Positions 48,999-57,441 of a stretch of 64,000 nt of DNA are shown here, in pieces. The DNA lies in the IMG/VR virus record IMGVR_UViG_3300021339_000006, positions 1 to 64,000 of that record; one strand, given 5' to 3'. The position numbers were made by a program, and so were the translations under genes. The notes under the pieces were generated by a model, which was not told where the DNA came from, searched no databases, and was given only the letters and a program-made list of their open reading frames with translations. This DNA comes from a virus. Each line of letters begins with the position of its first letter. Positions within the stretch are counted from its first letter, which is position 1.

Positions 48999-49681
48999 TT
49001 GCGTTTACGCCTTTCGGTTTTATCCAAGCCAAGCTTGGACTTGCCGTTAGGATACTTCACGTCCTTCTTTCCGCAAAGATACAACGCAAGTGAAATGATA
49101 TGATCTGGCCATCCACGATGCTCCTTGATGGCGAGGAACGCTCGGCTTCCACCGCCATACTCGATCTCCTCCTTCACCAGCATGTCATACGCTGCGTCCA
49201 ACAGCAGGGGCTTTTGGTAAACGAAGTAGATGTAACGGTGCGCCCAAATTAAGTCCAGCGAAGGCGCAAGCTCTTGCATACGCTTACAACCCATTACCTG
49301 CTCCTTAGGACTGCCCGGCCCTGGAATCTCAGCCGCGTCCCTACATAACAGACGCGCCGTGTCCGCAAGTGGCACACCTTTGAGGTGGTTGCCTCGAATG
49401 ACAGCCATCTCGTTCTGCGTAAACCTCAATCCTTTGCGTGAGATGCGCTTGCGAGGCCGGTAACGAATGACACGATCATCCTCATTGCTTGTGATCTGCT
49501 CAATGAGGCGCTGGATAGCTTTGACGCTGCGTCCTACCTTAAGCGCAAGCGCCCTGGGTGACGCGCCGGCCCCACCACTGAAAAACTTATCGAGAACACG
49601 ATCCCGCTCTTTCTTTTTCCAAGGCGTGTCGGTGTGCTTTTGAGCAATGCTCTCCGATGGTAGGAATCCTACGCGTTTCAT
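48995..49681 (-). CDS. DNA-binding-like protein with two HTH patterns
   Basis: 228 aa. Residues 36-66 (GASPRALALKVGRSVKAIQRL) and 92-118 (LRFTQNEMAVIRGNHLKGVP, then DTARLLCRDA) look like helix-turn-helix units, the rest is mixed. It may be a regulator or a helper of the neighbouring exonuclease; not recognised. Confidence 0.55.
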   Translation of the reverse strand: MKRVGFLPSESIAQKHTDTPWKKKERDRVLDKFFSGGAGASPRALALKVGRSVKAIQRLIEQITSNEDDRVIRYRPRKRISRKGLRFTQNEMAVIRGNHLKGVPLADTARLLCRDAAEIPGPGSPKEQVMGCKRMQELAPSLDLIWAHRYIYFVYQKPLLLDAAYDMLVKEEIEYGGGSRAFLAIKEHRGWPDHIISLALYLCGKKDVKYPNGKSKLGLDKTERRKRK

Positions 49682-49929
49682 TTGACCTCCAAATCGTGTG
49701 GGTATGCTGTCGGATCAATGTGCATTATCTCTGCCAAGACAATCACTTTTGGAACGTAACTAGAAGGGCTGTCCGACCCGCCGTTGCTTTCCAGCCCTTG
49801 TTCCTTACACCACAGATCGTAATGGTAATCCGACCAGATCGGACTCAAGCCCAACGCCGGCCCGCAGTAGTAAAGGAATTGATGCGCCAGCATAATCTCC
49901 TCTGCGGTGTAACCATTGAAGCGTTTCAT
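49678..49929 (-). CDS. Small hypothetical protein
   Basis: 83 aa. FNGYTAEEIMLAHQFLYYCG and IWSDYHYDLWCKEQ, ATGA overlap. Unknown. Confidence 0.5.
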   Translation of the reverse strand: MKRFNGYTAEEIMLAHQFLYYCGPALGLSPIWSDYHYDLWCKEQGLESNGGSDSPSSYVPKVIVLAEIMHIDPTAYPHDLEVK

Positions 49930-50135
49930 GGTTGCGGTGGTGCAGGGAATTCCTCCCAGAAAGGCTTGCCCTCATAAAGCCCATCCAGCTTCCACAGTGT
50001 GCCATCATTACACACCGCAAGGACAAGATACTTTCCAACCGAGTCAATGGTGGAGACGACCTGAATGGTTTTGCGCTGGCGCTTGCTGCGCGGAGGTGTT
50101 GCAGGAAACGGAGGTGGTGCTTTGAAGATTCCCAT
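49926..50135 (-). CDS. Small hypothetical protein
   Basis: 69 aa. Pro-rich start (FKAPPPFPATPPRSKRQRK), beta-rich remainder and a Pro end (EEFPAPPQP). ATGA overlap. Unknown. Confidence 0.5.
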   Translation of the reverse strand: MGIFKAPPPFPATPPRSKRQRKTIQVVSTIDSVGKYLVLAVCNDGTLWKLDGLYEGKPFWEEFPAPPQP

Positions 50136-50137
50136 AA

Positions 50138-50410
50138 CTATTCTGGATTGGTTGCGTCTTTGAATGATGTTGAGAGGAAATGGGCAGGAAGATCTTCGCC
50201 AATGATTGTGAGATACATCAACTCGCCTTCGCGCAAACGTTCAATGTCCACAAGTGTCGGTTGCCAAGCCACCACAATCATTGGGTGGCCACTACACGAA
50301 CCTCCCTCGATGTCGTGAACAAAAACATGGGCTTCCTGCACCTGATCCTCAGACATTCCCGGCGGTGGTCCGAACACGTGGTTCGCTTGTGGAAACTCAA
50401 CACACTTCAC
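50138..50410 (-). CDS. Conserved-looking phage protein, GTG start
   Basis: 90 aa, GTG overlapping the RecA-like gene stop as GTGA. CVEFPQANHVFGPPPGMSED and PMIVVAWQPTLVDIERLREG, then YLTIIGEDLPAHFLST, read like a small phage family with a WQPT motif. Unknown. Confidence 0.55.
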   Translation of the reverse strand: MKCVEFPQANHVFGPPPGMSEDQVQEAHVFVHDIEGGSCSGHPMIVVAWQPTLVDIERLREGELMYLTIIGEDLPAHFLSTSFKDATNPE

Positions 50411-51528
50411 TCGTATCTCCTTTTGCGATGGGACAAGCACTCTGCCTCAATAGCGTGCCACACTTGCGCCACAAGCTTGCGCACTGTGGTTTCCATGCCC
50501 TCCTGCTCGATGTGCGCAATAATTGCGTCCCTCGATCCCTCAAAGAGCAGTTCCTTGGCATCGTAAATCTTGCGCTTGGATTCTTGCTCCTCAGCTACGC
50601 CTTCCTTCCCTTTCTTCTTCACCTTGCGCCAGTGACTCTCAAGAATAAGGTAGTCAACGCACGATCCCACGTCGTCAATCCCTAAGTCGTAATAGATGGG
50701 AATTTCAACTGCCCGATCCTTGCCGATCTTGCCCGTAACGCGATTCTTTTTGATCTCAGCCAAACAGGTAACTCCAATGGTGCGCTTCTTGCCACGCACT
50801 GGACGTTTGATCTTTTGTTTGACACTGGTCCAGATCTCGAGGTTGGCGTAGAAGCGCAGCGCCTTACCACCACTGCGCGTTTTCTTCTCGAAACTCATCC
50901 CGAGGTTGTCCCGTGTCTGTCCAATTACGATCAAGATGCTGCGAGTCTTTTTCAACCCAGCCAACACGTTGCGCAAGTTCTCGCTGTGGTATTTGGCTTT
51001 GCCATCGCCGAACGATCCCTTTGCCTCTCCTGCTTCCTCAGCCGCCCTCTTTTGCTTGGCGAACTTCTTTGCCGCTGCTGATGAACCCAAACTGTCCTGC
51101 GAGTCCAGCACGTAGATAAAGGGCTTGCCGGCATTGATTCGATCGGTGATGTGGTAGTAAAAGGATTCGATGGTGTCGCTGAATACAGGCTGTCCCTTTT
51201 TGTAGGCGGGCGCCTCCATGCGCTCAGCCACACTCTTTCCAAAGTAATGCTCAATGTCCATCAGCGCACCACCTTCAACGTCGTCGAAAATGAGCGTGTA
51301 GTCTCTGAATGCCTTTTTACGGCAAGCTTCTGCAAAGCACGTCAACGTGGTGAACGTTTTGCCGCTCGCGCTGTCTCCAACAAGGTAGTAGTAACCACCT
51401 TTCATGAAGGCATAGAACGGCGTGTCTGTGCAGGCAAGATTCAGGAGGGTGCTCCCAGAGCTGAGGGCACCCTCCTTATCCAACCGAGGCTTCTCACGCC
51501 TCGCCAACAACACCTCCTTTGGCGTCAT
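50407..51528 (-). CDS. RecA-like recombinase/ATPase (Sak4 or UvsX type)
   Basis: 373 aa. Walker A GDSASGKTFTTLT (about 51-63), Walker B PFIYVLDSQDSLG (about 135-147), then NLRNVLAGLKKTRSILIVIGQ with the QT switch. It is close in size and form to phage RecA/Sak4-type ATPases. Paired with a single-strand binding protein immediately upstream, so recombination or annealing is its likely role. Confidence 0.85.
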   Translation of the reverse strand: MTPKEVLLARREKPRLDKEGALSSGSTLLNLACTDTPFYAFMKGGYYYLVGDSASGKTFTTLTCFAEACRKKAFRDYTLIFDDVEGGALMDIEHYFGKSVAERMEAPAYKKGQPVFSDTIESFYYHITDRINAGKPFIYVLDSQDSLGSSAAAKKFAKQKRAAEEAGEAKGSFGDGKAKYHSENLRNVLAGLKKTRSILIVIGQTRDNLGMSFEKKTRSGGKALRFYANLEIWTSVKQKIKRPVRGKKRTIGVTCLAEIKKNRVTGKIGKDRAVEIPIYYDLGIDDVGSCVDYLILESHWRKVKKKGKEGVAEEQESKRKIYDAKELLFEGSRDAIIAHIEQEGMETTVRKLVAQVWHAIEAECLSHRKRRYE

Positions 51529-52773
51529 TTATTTTTTCTTCTTTTTCTTGGAGGGCTTCTCCTCCTCCCACTCGTCGTCCTCATCCTCGTCGGCGTCTTT
51601 TTCTTCTTCCTCCTCGTCATCCTCGTCTTCGTCTTCGTCCGCCTTCTTGGACTTCTTCTTTTTCTTGGAGGGTTTTTCTTCTTCCTCCTCGTCCTCCTCG
51701 TCCTTCGACTTCACGCGAGGCTTTTCCTCCTCGTCCTCGTCATCATCCTCGTCGAAGTCCTCGAAGTCGTCCTTCTCGGATTTGGATTTCTTCTTGGACT
51801 TCTTGGACTTGGGTTCGTCATCCTCGTCTTCATCCTCGTCGGCATCCTCGTCCTCGTCATCCTCGTCAGCGTCCTTGGACTTTTTGGATTTGGACTTCTT
51901 GGACTTGGGTTCGTCATCCTCGTCCTCGTCGTCTTCATCCTCATCTTCCTCGTCGGCGTCATCCTCGTCCTCATCCTTGGACTTGCCGCGCGCAGCCTTG
52001 GACTTCTTCTTGGACTTGGGTTCGTCATCCTCGTCGTCGTCATCCTCGTCAGTTTCGAGGAGCGCCTTCTTTGTTTCCTCGTAGGTGGGAATGACCAACA
52101 GATCGTCGAGGCACAGTGTCTTCTCCAACACCTCCTCCTCGTCGTAGTCCTCCTTACGCGGCTTGAAGTCGATGGACGCGCAGCGCACAAAGCTGCGACC
52201 TGCGTAGGTGTCATCCTCGAAGCCAACCTTCAATGTGAGGCCGCCCTCAGCGTGAAAGAAGTTCTCCCAGCCATCGTCCTCGTCTGCATTGCGCAGCCGC
52301 GCGTTGAGGTCACGTCCGAACAAGTGCGCCGAGAAGTCCCAGATCTGGAAACCCTTCTCTGTGTCCTTCCGATTGTTGAGGTTGAACAACTGGCGTTCCT
52401 TCGGCGCCAACGCTTTGATTGTTTCCTCGTTGTCATCCTCGTCCTCCTTCGCCAGCTTCGCGCGGTATTCGCAGATGTAACACTTCTTCTTTGCCGTCAG
52501 CCGAGGGCAAATCATCCGCTCGTTGTTTGCGCCAACATTTTGATGAATGTGAAACGTGCGTTCCCAATGGAGAGCGCCCTCGTCCGCCCACGGATTACCC
52601 TTGCCCGCAGTGAAGGGCAAGATGTCCAGCAACGCAGTGCCTGACTTTGGCTTATACGTCTGCACGCCGTCCGGCAACTTGAGGTAAGGACTCGCCCCCG
52701 TTTGTTGTTTGTCCGCCCGCTCCCGAGCCGACGTATAACGCCTCTCGGCACCTCGATCTTTTCTCTTTTTCAT
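51529..52773 (-). CDS. Single-stranded DNA-binding protein with long charged tail
   Basis: 414 aa. Residues 1-245 are a T4 gp32-like phage SSB: SPYLKLPDGVQTYKPKSGTA start, FHIHQNVG, ICPRLTAKKKCYICEYRAKL with the Zn-like CxxC, NFFHAEGGLTLKVGFEDDTY. From about 246 to the end the chain is almost only D, E, K and S, with repeated blocks EDDEPKSKKS.KKSK. The acidic runs may bind partners such as the recombinase or clamp loader; the Lys blocks may bind DNA. Tandem triplets (GAC/GAG) make long antisense frames. Confidence 0.82.
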   Translation of the reverse strand: MKKRKDRGAERRYTSARERADKQQTGASPYLKLPDGVQTYKPKSGTALLDILPFTAGKGNPWADEGALHWERTFHIHQNVGANNERMICPRLTAKKKCYICEYRAKLAKEDEDDNEETIKALAPKERQLFNLNNRKDTEKGFQIWDFSAHLFGRDLNARLRNADEDDGWENFFHAEGGLTLKVGFEDDTYAGRSFVRCASIDFKPRKEDYDEEEVLEKTLCLDDLLVIPTYEETKKALLETDEDDDDEDDEPKSKKKSKAARGKSKDEDEDDADEEDEDEDDEDEDDEPKSKKSKSKKSKDADEDDEDEDADEDEDEDDEPKSKKSKKKSKSEKDDFEDFDEDDDEDEEEKPRVKSKDEEDEEEEEKPSKKKKKSKKADEDEDEDDEEEEEKDADEDEDDEWEEEKPSKKKKKK

Positions 52774-52919
52774 TGTTTGTTGTGTTCTTGTTTTTGCCTC
52801 TCTGCCCGTTCCTTAGCCTTCAAGTGTCCAGCTGTTGCAAACTTGGCAACCAAGAATGCAAGGATAGGCACGCCGACGAAAGTCGCCAGCAAGAGCAAAA
52901 TTATGTCGATGGATTGCAT
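52770..52919 (-). CDS. Membrane microprotein
   Basis: 49 aa. DIILLLLATFVGVPILAFLV is a single membrane helix, followed by a basic/charged tail (KAKERAERQKQEHNK). Overlaps both neighbours (ATGA and TGATG). Unusual between SSB and a recombination mediator; unknown. Confidence 0.6.
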   Translation of the reverse strand: MQSIDIILLLLATFVGVPILAFLVAKFATAGHLKAKERAERQKQEHNKQ

Positions 52920-53392
52920 CAATCGTCCTCGCGACGGCTGCGCAGCTTTTTGCGCGTCATATCGTTTACCGCGTCGCGCCCACGTTCTGAAACTTTCGGG
53001 TTGGAAAAGTAACCCATCCCATGCAACTCAACCAGCAACGTAAGCGCACGCTTCTTGTGTTCCAGTGCCCACACCACAGCTTGGTGCAGATCCGCTGTGT
53101 GCTGGGCTTCGCGCACCTCACGCTCTGCTTCCTGATACTGATCCTGTTTGAGGATTGTGGATTTGATGGCGGACTCGGTGACCTTCTCCAGTCCGTATTT
53201 GGCTGGATGCTCTCGAATCTGGAAGTCGAGTTCGGCTTTCACCACGTCCAGCTTTGCATTCAACTCTCCAACGTCTCGTTTCGCATCAGCCGATTTGTGA
53301 GCGTATGCAAGATAGGCGCTCGGGAGGTTGATGCATTCCTTATCGAGGTTGTGCTCGTCAATTTGAACAACGGATTCTGATTTGTTTCCCAT
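52919..53392 (-). CDS. UvsY-like recombination mediator
   Basis: 157 aa, helical, charged. NLDKECINLPSAYLAYAHKS, DVGELNAKLDVVKAELDFQI, HPAKYGLEKVTESAIKST and VELHGMGYFSNPKVS match the small helical proteins that accompany phage SSB and RecA genes and are usually called UvsY-like. It would load the recombinase on SSB-coated DNA. Identified by pattern and gene context. Confidence 0.68.
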   Translation of the reverse strand: MGNKSESVVQIDEHNLDKECINLPSAYLAYAHKSADAKRDVGELNAKLDVVKAELDFQIREHPAKYGLEKVTESAIKSTILKQDQYQEAEREVREAQHTADLHQAVVWALEHKKRALTLLVELHGMGYFSNPKVSERGRDAVNDMTRKKLRSRREDD

Positions 53393-53398
53393 GTCCTA

Positions 53399-53908
53399 TT
53401 ATCGCGCGCGCAAACTGTAACGCGCTGGTTTTCCATTAGGTCCAGGAACACCCGAATCTGACTTTTTAAGTGGTCGCGTCCCTACCGTGGACAAGCTGTG
53501 CAGGTTGGTCATAAGGGAGTGGCGAGTGGTCCGATTTCTGATCGCCTTAGTCTTCCACAAATCATCAACGTCCATCGTCGCGTGCTTGCTGGCGTAGTCA
53601 ATAATCAGACTGCGCACGTCTCCCCACTTAGCGCGCAAAGGAGGGATCGGTTCTTTCCAACGTGCCGTGTCCCGAAGCTTCGGATTTCCGGCAAGCGCAG
53701 GCAGGTCTCTGGGAAGCATCCCATGCAGCTCTGCAGCCGCTTCAGCCTGCCCTACAATCGCCCCTAGGTGCTGTCCTAGCTCCCCAAGCGTCTTCGCTTT
53801 GCGCAACGCAGCCAAATGACCACGTAGGGCGCGCAAATACGCGGTGCGCTGCTTCTTTGTTGGTAGGCTCGTGATCACTTTGCCGTCACCACTTCCCGTG
53901 CGCGCCAT
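53399..53908 (-). CDS. Hypothetical basic protein
   Basis: 169 aa. A helical N-terminal part with TLGELGQHLGAIVGQAEAAA and a C-terminal region that resembles a winged helix (MTNLHSLSTVGTRPLKKSDS). Overlaps its neighbour by 34 nt. Unknown. Confidence 0.5.
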   Translation of the reverse strand: MARTGSGDGKVITSLPTKKQRTAYLRALRGHLAALRKAKTLGELGQHLGAIVGQAEAAAELHGMLPRDLPALAGNPKLRDTARWKEPIPPLRAKWGDVRSLIIDYASKHATMDVDDLWKTKAIRNRTTRHSLMTNLHSLSTVGTRPLKKSDSGVPGPNGKPARYSLRAR

Positions 53909-54426
53909 TGAGCCTCGAAATCACCTAGGCGCTCATCCATTTGCTGTTCGGTCTCAGGGAACAAGTGCATGTCATTCGCACAGGACAAGTAAAACCAATT
54001 CCACCACCCACGGATACTTGGGTCTGGGTGTTTGTATCCAAGAATCTCCGCAGCGTGCATTAAGTGCAACGTGAAGTGGTGTGGAATTTCATCTGTGTAG
54101 CGAAAGTAATCTTCACCTTTGCTTTTCATTCCATCAAACCACTCCACGTCAGCTGTGTCATCGAGATCGCTTGTTTGGATGGAAGGTCCAGTAAAAGAAC
54201 CACCTCCCCGATCGTAGGGAGTAAGTAGCGCACAGCGATTGAATGCGCTAATAAGAAAACATCGACGCAGCCAACGCACCAACACTTTGACTGGATGATC
54301 CTTTCGGATTCCATCTGGGCCACGCACGCACGCAATCAAAACGCTCTGTTGCATGAACGTTAATTCATGCACCCAGTCTTGAAGCACTGATCGCCGTTGG
54401 TCAATTGGTGTAATTGGATTCTTCAT
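53875..54426 (-). CDS. Conserved-looking hypothetical phage protein
   Basis: 183 aa. Features such as IPHHFTLHLMHAAEILGYKH, WWNWFYLSCANDMHLFPETE and DERLGDF are of a type I have met in tailed phages near replication genes, but no function is known. Soluble, His/Trp-rich. Confidence 0.58.
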   Translation of the reverse strand: MKNPITPIDQRRSVLQDWVHELTFMQQSVLIACVRGPDGIRKDHPVKVLVRWLRRCFLISAFNRCALLTPYDRGGGSFTGPSIQTSDLDDTADVEWFDGMKSKGEDYFRYTDEIPHHFTLHLMHAAEILGYKHPDPSIRGWWNWFYLSCANDMHLFPETEQQMDERLGDFEAQWRAREVVTAK

Positions 54427-54429
54427 AGT

Positions 54430-55011
54430 TCAACCTTTGATATTCAGATAGTCTCGAGCAATAACCTGCGACCACTTCTCCATGTCCTTGAAATCCTTGC
54501 CTAGCTCTTCCCTCGTTGCCCAATGCGCCAAGTGTAGGTCGCGCTCTGGGGAAGTGAAGTTGGTGTAGGTGGTGGTGGCACGATAGAACATGCAGAGATG
54601 CACGTCCTCAACTGGACCGCCGGTAGTAATCAACACACCATCCAACTCAAGGGACTTCAACGGAACACCAAGCTCTTGCGTGACTTCCAACAACGCCGTA
54701 TAGAAAATCGTATGCCCTTCTTCCACGTGCCCACCAGCACCAATGTATTTCTTACCGGCAAGGCGTGTCTCTCCTTGCCCCTGCATCCGAGTCATTGCGA
54801 CATACCGAGTGTCTGGCACAGGCGTAGTCACCAGCACGTAAGGAATTGGCTGCCTCCACGTTGGATCAGTTTCAAGTTCCTGACGCTCGCGATATTCATG
54901 CCGACGCTTTATCACCTCAACCACCGCACGCAGAACGTTTCCATCCGTGACCAGTTCATCGGTCGGTAGGTGGGTGAGGTAACTAGCCGCAACTGCCATG
55001 ATTTTGCCCAT
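54430..55011 (-). CDS. Nudix-like protein with altered catalytic motif
   Basis: 193 aa from the ATG at 55011. The fold is Nudix-like (KKYIGAGGHVEEGHTIFYTA, LLEVTQELGV), but the Nudix box lacks several acids (LE in place of RE, QE in place of EE), so it may bind rather than hydrolyse. Position next to the clamp loader suggests nucleotide sensing or house-cleaning. Confidence 0.65.
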   Translation of the reverse strand: MGKIMAVAASYLTHLPTDELVTDGNVLRAVVEVIKRRHEYRERQELETDPTWRQPIPYVLVTTPVPDTRYVAMTRMQGQGETRLAGKKYIGAGGHVEEGHTIFYTALLEVTQELGVPLKSLELDGVLITTGGPVEDVHLCMFYRATTTYTNFTSPERDLHLAHWATREELGKDFKDMEKWSQVIARDYLNIKG

Positions 55012-55013
55012 AA

Positions 55014-55961
55014 TTATTTCGAGTGAATTGCCTCCCAGCAAGCTGCGGCCAGGCCGGCGTGTTTACTGTCGTAGAAATTCCTTCCAAAAATATCAATGAC
55101 CTTGAACGCACGCACACCAAACGCGTGATTGGGAGCGTTACCTTCTTTTCCTACCATGCACGCTCTGGCATACCCGAGAACACAATACCGGATCCCTTCC
55201 GCGTCTTCATCCTTTACTGCCCTCAGGATGCGTGCTGCATCAGACCACGCTGGATTGTGTGCCATCATTAGACGCGCGAGGTCAAAGGCAGCGTCCTTTG
55301 TAAACGTAGTGACTTGAATCGCCTTCAGTTGCTCCGCTTCCGTTGGGAGCGAACCTACCGCATCCAAAATCACAAGCGCCTTGCGTCCTGATCCGTCCGC
55401 AGCATCCGCAATCGCTTCGACCACATCATCCGTCACGGACAGCTTTTCCTTGTCAACGACACGCTTGAGCACACGAGTTAGCGCAGCCTCATTCAGCGAT
55501 TTCAATTTGATCTCTGTTGAGCGCGTGTGGATTGTTTTGATCAGCTTTTGCGGATCAGTAGTCGCCAACATGAAGTAAACATGGTCGGGCGTGTCCTCGA
55601 TCATCTTAAGCAAGGAATTCTGTGCGTCACCAGTCAACTTGTGCGCCTCGTCGATCAACCAAATGCGCGCCTTCCCCAACATCGGCACCAGTCCCAAATG
55701 CTTTTTGATCTCCCGAACCTTATCAATGCCGCGATCGTCCGCCGCATTGATCTCAAAGAAATCCTGGTCGCTGCATTCCAAAACCTCTTTCAGGATGCGG
55801 GCGATTGTTGTCTTGCCGCATCCAGACGGGCCGCTCAACAAAATGGTGTGCGGGATCGTCTCACGATGGATGAACGTTTGCAGTGAACTCACCGCATCGT
55901 CCTGACCCACCAGACCTTTCAACGTCTTGGGCCGATAGCGTTTGTAGTATTCTTTGCTCAT
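55014..55961 (-). CDS. RFC-like clamp loader ATPase
   Basis: 315 aa AAA+ ATPase. LVGQDDAVSSLQTFIHR, Walker A LLSGPSGCGKTTIA (about 43-56), Walker B ARIWLIDEAHKL (about 95-106), sensor 1 YFMLATTD, and an Arg in TRST in place of the SRC box. Small-subunit replication factor C type. It loads the clamp encoded at 58615-59703 on primed DNA. Confidence 0.9.
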   Translation of the reverse strand: MSKEYYKRYRPKTLKGLVGQDDAVSSLQTFIHRETIPHTILLSGPSGCGKTTIARILKEVLECSDQDFFEINAADDRGIDKVREIKKHLGLVPMLGKARIWLIDEAHKLTGDAQNSLLKMIEDTPDHVYFMLATTDPQKLIKTIHTRSTEIKLKSLNEAALTRVLKRVVDKEKLSVTDDVVEAIADAADGSGRKALVILDAVGSLPTEAEQLKAIQVTTFTKDAAFDLARLMMAHNPAWSDAARILRAVKDEDAEGIRYCVLGYARACMVGKEGNAPNHAFGVRAFKVIDIFGRNFYDSKHAGLAAACWEAIHSK

Positions 55962-55962
55962 G

Positions 55963-57441
55963 TCAGTTGCGTCCTAGTATCTCCCTCAAAAACAATTCTG
56001 CGTCGGTTGTAAACTTATCGGGCTTGTCAGGATGGTAAAAGCGACCTTGCTTGAATTTGACCTCGCGCTTCTGGAACCAATTCCCACCAACCGGCGCAAG
56101 TTCATACTCCACCTCGAGCGGCACAATCAACCACGGATACGCTTTGCGCAATTCCACCGTGACGGTGTGCTCCACAATCTCGAGGTAATTTTTCAGTTCC
56201 TTCTGATGCACGTCCCCAATCAAGCTGTCGTGAATCTGCCCTACAATCATGCTGCGCATCTTATACTTCCGCAGCAAGCGGTTGACTCGGATCAGTGTCC
56301 ACAACAGGCAATGGAAAGCCGAACCCTGCACTGGGTAGTTGGTAACCGCATTGCGTCCGAATGAACCGAACACACGAAACCCAGTAAGAAGGTCAAAGTA
56401 GCCTTTATCCAAGTAGGCGTGATACCAATCGCGCCTCCACTTGCCGTATTCCATGAAACGGACATTCCAAAAGTCGTTTTCAACTTCTTGAATGTGCTTC
56501 TCAAATGTGTGCTTGCGTGGCTTTTCGTCTGGGTCGCAGGCGCCCAGTTCTTTGATCCCTTGCGTGGACTTGAGCCATCCTTTGAGGGACATGCCTCCCG
56601 GTGCGGTCAGCTTGCCCTTATCTATCCACTCCCACAGTGCCTTGGCGCAGGCAACGTAGTAGTCGCCATAAAACTGAGGGAACACAAATTTGTTCTTTGC
56701 GCCATAGCGCGCGTCCTTACTCACATCGTGCGGCTCGAGGCAATAAATCTGCGCCGCCATATCTCGATGCATGTCCTTACCTGGCGTGGTGATATAGGAA
56801 ATGAAGTTCCTATCGTGGTGGTAGCACGCGCTCACACCGACCTCGATACCTTTGAAATCATTCTCCACCAGCAAGTGACCTTTGCTTGCGATAAACAAAC
56901 TGCGGATGATTTCAGCGATCTCCTTATCGCGCACTGGAAAGTTTTGGAAGTTTGGGCTGTTGCTGCTGGAGCGGTAGGTCTTGACCGTGTGCAGATTAAA
57001 GAAGGGATGCAGTCTTCCATCCACAGTCTCACGCTCAATCCCAGTAAGGAATGTCCCTAGCGCCTTGTCATACTTCTGAAACCGAATCAACTTGGGAATG
57101 AAAGGATGGTCGATCTTTTGCAGCGCCTCTTCATCCGTCGAAGGCTTCCCGGACTCTGTTTCATCCGTCACTGCATAGTCCAGCTCTGTATGGAAGATGG
57201 CCGAGATTTGATCCCGCGCAGTCAAGCTGGCTTTAGGGCCAAAACGCCGACGCCACAGTTTCCAAATCCTGTCTTCCTCAATCTCCTGACGCACCTTGCG
57301 CAGCTTGTCCTGAATGTCGCTCTTGGTGCGCTGCAAACGCGGCACGTCAATCCTGATCCCATTGCGCTCGATCCGGGAAAGCTCAATCAGTCCGTTGTGA
57401 AGCAGCGCGTAACCCTCCTGCCTAATCGCATCAATCTTCAA
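55963..57441 (-). CDS. PolA-family DNA polymerase (no exonuclease domain)
   Basis: 492 aa from a TTG at 57441 with AAGGAG 7 nt upstream, overlapping the UDG-exonuclease stop by 11 nt. Motif A LLVENDFKGIEVGVSACYHH, motif B RYGAKNKFVFPQFYGDYYV, motif C GQIHDSLIGDV. It has thumb, palm and fingers only; proofreading is on the separate upstream protein. ATG starts are absent near the SD, which supports the TTG. Confidence 0.88.
   Translation of the reverse strand: MKIDAIRQEGYALLHNGLIELSRIERNGIRIDVPRLQRTKSDIQDKLRKVRQEIEEDRIWKLWRRRFGPKASLTARDQISAIFHTELDYAVTDETESGKPSTDEEALQKIDHPFIPKLIRFQKYDKALGTFLTGIERETVDGRLHPFFNLHTVKTYRSSSNSPNFQNFPVRDKEIAEIIRSLFIASKGHLLVENDFKGIEVGVSACYHHDRNFISYITTPGKDMHRDMAAQIYCLEPHDVSKDARYGAKNKFVFPQFYGDYYVACAKALWEWIDKGKLTAPGGMSLKGWLKSTQGIKELGACDPDEKPRKHTFEKHIQEVENDFWNVRFMEYGKWRRDWYHAYLDKGYFDLLTGFRVFGSFGRNAVTNYPVQGSAFHCLLWTLIRVNRLLRKYKMRSMIVGQIHDSLIGDVHQKELKNYLEIVEHTVTVELRKAYPWLIVPLEVEYELAPVGGNWFQKREVKFKQGRFYHPDKPDKFTTDAELFLREILGRN

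Noticed and set aside
51540-52060. CRISPR-like or tandem DNA repeat pattern
   Set aside because: The repetition is codon-level low complexity in a coding frame, without spacers of constant size.
51151-52644. 497-aa plus-strand frame opposite SSB and the RecA-like gene
   Set aside because: It is an antisense shadow created by GAC/GAG/AAG codon repeats of the SSB tail; composition is Leu/Val/Phe runs without domains, and all neighbours are on the minus strand.
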